Assembly (NCBI GenBank): GCA_030248215.1
Contig: JASANG010000289.1
Span: forward strand, 186,001 to 250,000
Length of the DNA stretch: 64,000 bases
Direction of reading: 5' to 3'
Origin: Enoplolaimus lenunculus
Lineage: Eukaryota > Nematoda > Enoplea > Enoplida > Thoracostomopsidae
Shown: positions 62,530 to 64,000 of the stretch, in pieces
Position numbering within the stretch: the first letter of the stretch is position 1
How the letters are laid out: each line of letters starts with the position of its first letter
Notes under the pieces: generated by a model
Database searches by the model: none
What the model was told of the DNA's origin: nothing
What the model saw: the letters and a program-made list of their open reading frames with translations, nothing else
Made by a program: the position numbers and the translations under genes

Positions 62530-64000
62530 TAGAAGGCCAGTAAAATTTTCAATTCAACTTGCCGTAAACTTTATCAAACGCTATATGACCGCAGTATTTC
62601 GAGGTATGAGCCTGTTGCATCAATATCTCACGAAATACTTCAGGGACCGCCAACCGAAATTCCAGATTATCAGACTGAACGGGTTTCGCTCTCCGTCTAG
62701 CCTGATACCAAATATCCTTGTATAGTACAAACCATGATTCGTTATGCTGGACCCAGGTACGGGTTTCATCTGTTACCTGATCCGCAAACACTCCATGTTC
62801 CAAAAAATGAATCATCATACCAAAGTACTCATCATTTAATTGGGCTTCAAACATTTGGTCTGTTTCCCAGGGTGATTCTATTTCAAAATAGTTCGCATAA
62901 ACTAATTCCGGTGGATGTTGAATTGGTCATGCGCCTGTTCTGCATCGTCCTCTGAATCAGCGTCATAGGGATCTGCCTCCTCTGTGGCCTGATTCTCCGG
63001 TTGCTGTACTACATTAGCCGCTATATTCGCATAATACCGTTTAATTGCACTTTCCCTATATTTCAGCCGTTCATGTAAATTCGAAAACTCTTACTTAGTC
63101 CCGTCTAGTATCGGTTGCCGAGAAAGTGCATCCGCGTTATTATGCTTTTTACCAGGCTTATACACCACCGTAAAATCAAATTCTTGTAATTTTAACGCAA
63201 ATCGTATCTACCTAGGTGTCAATACATCCATTGGTCTACTCTTATTCAAAATTTGATTAAGGGGATAATGATCCGTTATTACCGTGGTCATGCTCCCCAG
63301 CAAATACGGTCGAAATTTCATAAACGAAATAACGACTGCTAAGCGTTCTTTTTCAGTAATTGCGTAGCGCCGTTCCGTTGGCGTAAACTTTTTACTACCA
63401 AAATGTATCGGATGCTCTACGCCATCATCGCCTACTTGTGATAATACGAATCCAGCGCCATCCTGGCTGGCATCCGTATATAACAAGAATGGTTTTGTAT
63501 GATCCGGATACACTAGTGTCGGAGCCTTTACTAATTTTTGTTTCAGTTGTTCAAACGTCCCTGACACTGCGTATTCCACTGGTCCTTAATAGATTTCCCT
63601 TTTTAATTTCCTTGAATTAAATCATACAAAGCACTTGCTATAATGGCATAATTTCTTACGAATTGCCGGTAGTAACCAGTCAATCCGAGGAAAGAGCGCA
63701 ACTCTGATACAGTCTCCGATACACGACACTCTTGTATTTGCTTAATTTTATCCGCATCCGGTTGTACGCCACCATTAGACACTACATGGCCTAAAAAGTG
63801 TACTTCTTTTTGTGCGAATGTACACTTTTTGCCTTGCACGGTTAATCCAGCTTCACGCAACTTATCAAAAACTTGCTCTAAATCCAGCATGTGTCTATTA
63901 CAAGACCAAGAGAATATAATTACGTCATCTAAATAGCACAAGCAAATTTCCATTAATCAGCCCGAAAATACCATTTACATCATACGTTGACATGTCGCGC
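62530..64000 (-). mobile_element. Ty3/gypsy LTR retrotransposon fossil (partial pol), runs off right edge
   Basis: Old virus-like copy of the Ty3/gypsy family. In pol order from the right edge it shows part of the reverse transcriptase, the RNase H region, and a piece resembling the integrase zinc-binding region at the left end. It is broken, with several breaks, and lacks gag, most of integrase and recognisable LTRs within the window. The upstream part would lie beyond the window. Family assignment rests on the order RT, RNase H, integrase and on typical reverse-transcriptase and RNase H wording. Confidence 0.85.

Noticed and set aside
1-64000. CRISPR arrays, bacterial operons or phage-like islands
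   Set aside because: Spliced animal genes dominate. The tandem repeats seen lack spacers and no cas-like or prokaryotic genes were found.

Overview
This is a 64 kb piece of an animal (invertebrate metazoan) nuclear genome. Genes are split by GT-AG introns, the DNA is AT-rich, and most of it is non-coding and full of small DNA transposons, a LINE and a retroelement fossil. An arginine-kinase-type phosphagen kinase argues for an invertebrate. The sequence alone does not fix the phylum.

Three host genes can be assembled from exons. (1) A lysosomal-type beta-galactosidase (GH35, GLB1-like) lies on the minus strand at 157-6604. Seven exons are visible and the 3' part lies beyond the left edge. 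(2) A very long PP1 glycogen-targeting subunit (PPP1R3 type) lies on the plus strand at 36902-42388. It is 1,645 residues, with a poly-Asn/poly-Gln N-terminal region, an RVxF PP1-docking motif and a C-terminal CBM21 glycogen-binding domain. (3) A seven-exon arginine-kinase-like gene lies on the minus strand at 52580-59853. It has an N-terminal hydrophobic leader, a His in place of a nucleotide-binding Arg, and a shortened active-site loop. Two of the three act in carbohydrate metabolism and one in ATP buffering, but no operon-like link between them is implied.

Layout: 0-6.6 kb beta-galactosidase, with repeats in its introns; 6.6-36.9 kb a roughly 30 kb stretch without recognisable exons, carrying several inverted-repeat elements; 36.9-42.4 kb PPP1R3; 42.4-47.1 kb nothing recognised; 47.1-49.5 kb nested inverted-repeat elements, some built on TTAGGC-like hexamers; 49.65-50.53 kb a 9/18-bp satellite; 50.55-52.14 kb a 5'-truncated LINE; 52.6-59.9 kb the kinase gene, with a 246-bp tandem triplicate in intron 2; 62.5-64 kb a broken Ty3/gypsy copy running off the right edge.

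The most notable observations are: a partial duplicate of beta-galactosidase exon 7, with a lost acceptor, sitting in intron 4 of the same gene; a 29-bp tandem triplication of a 5' splice site in exon 2; an inverted-repeat element family whose core is made of TTAGGC-like hexamers; a piggyBac-like MITE containing a tRNA-like promoter module; a cluster of CRE palindromes inside PPP1R3 coding sequence; and the substituted phosphagen kinase.
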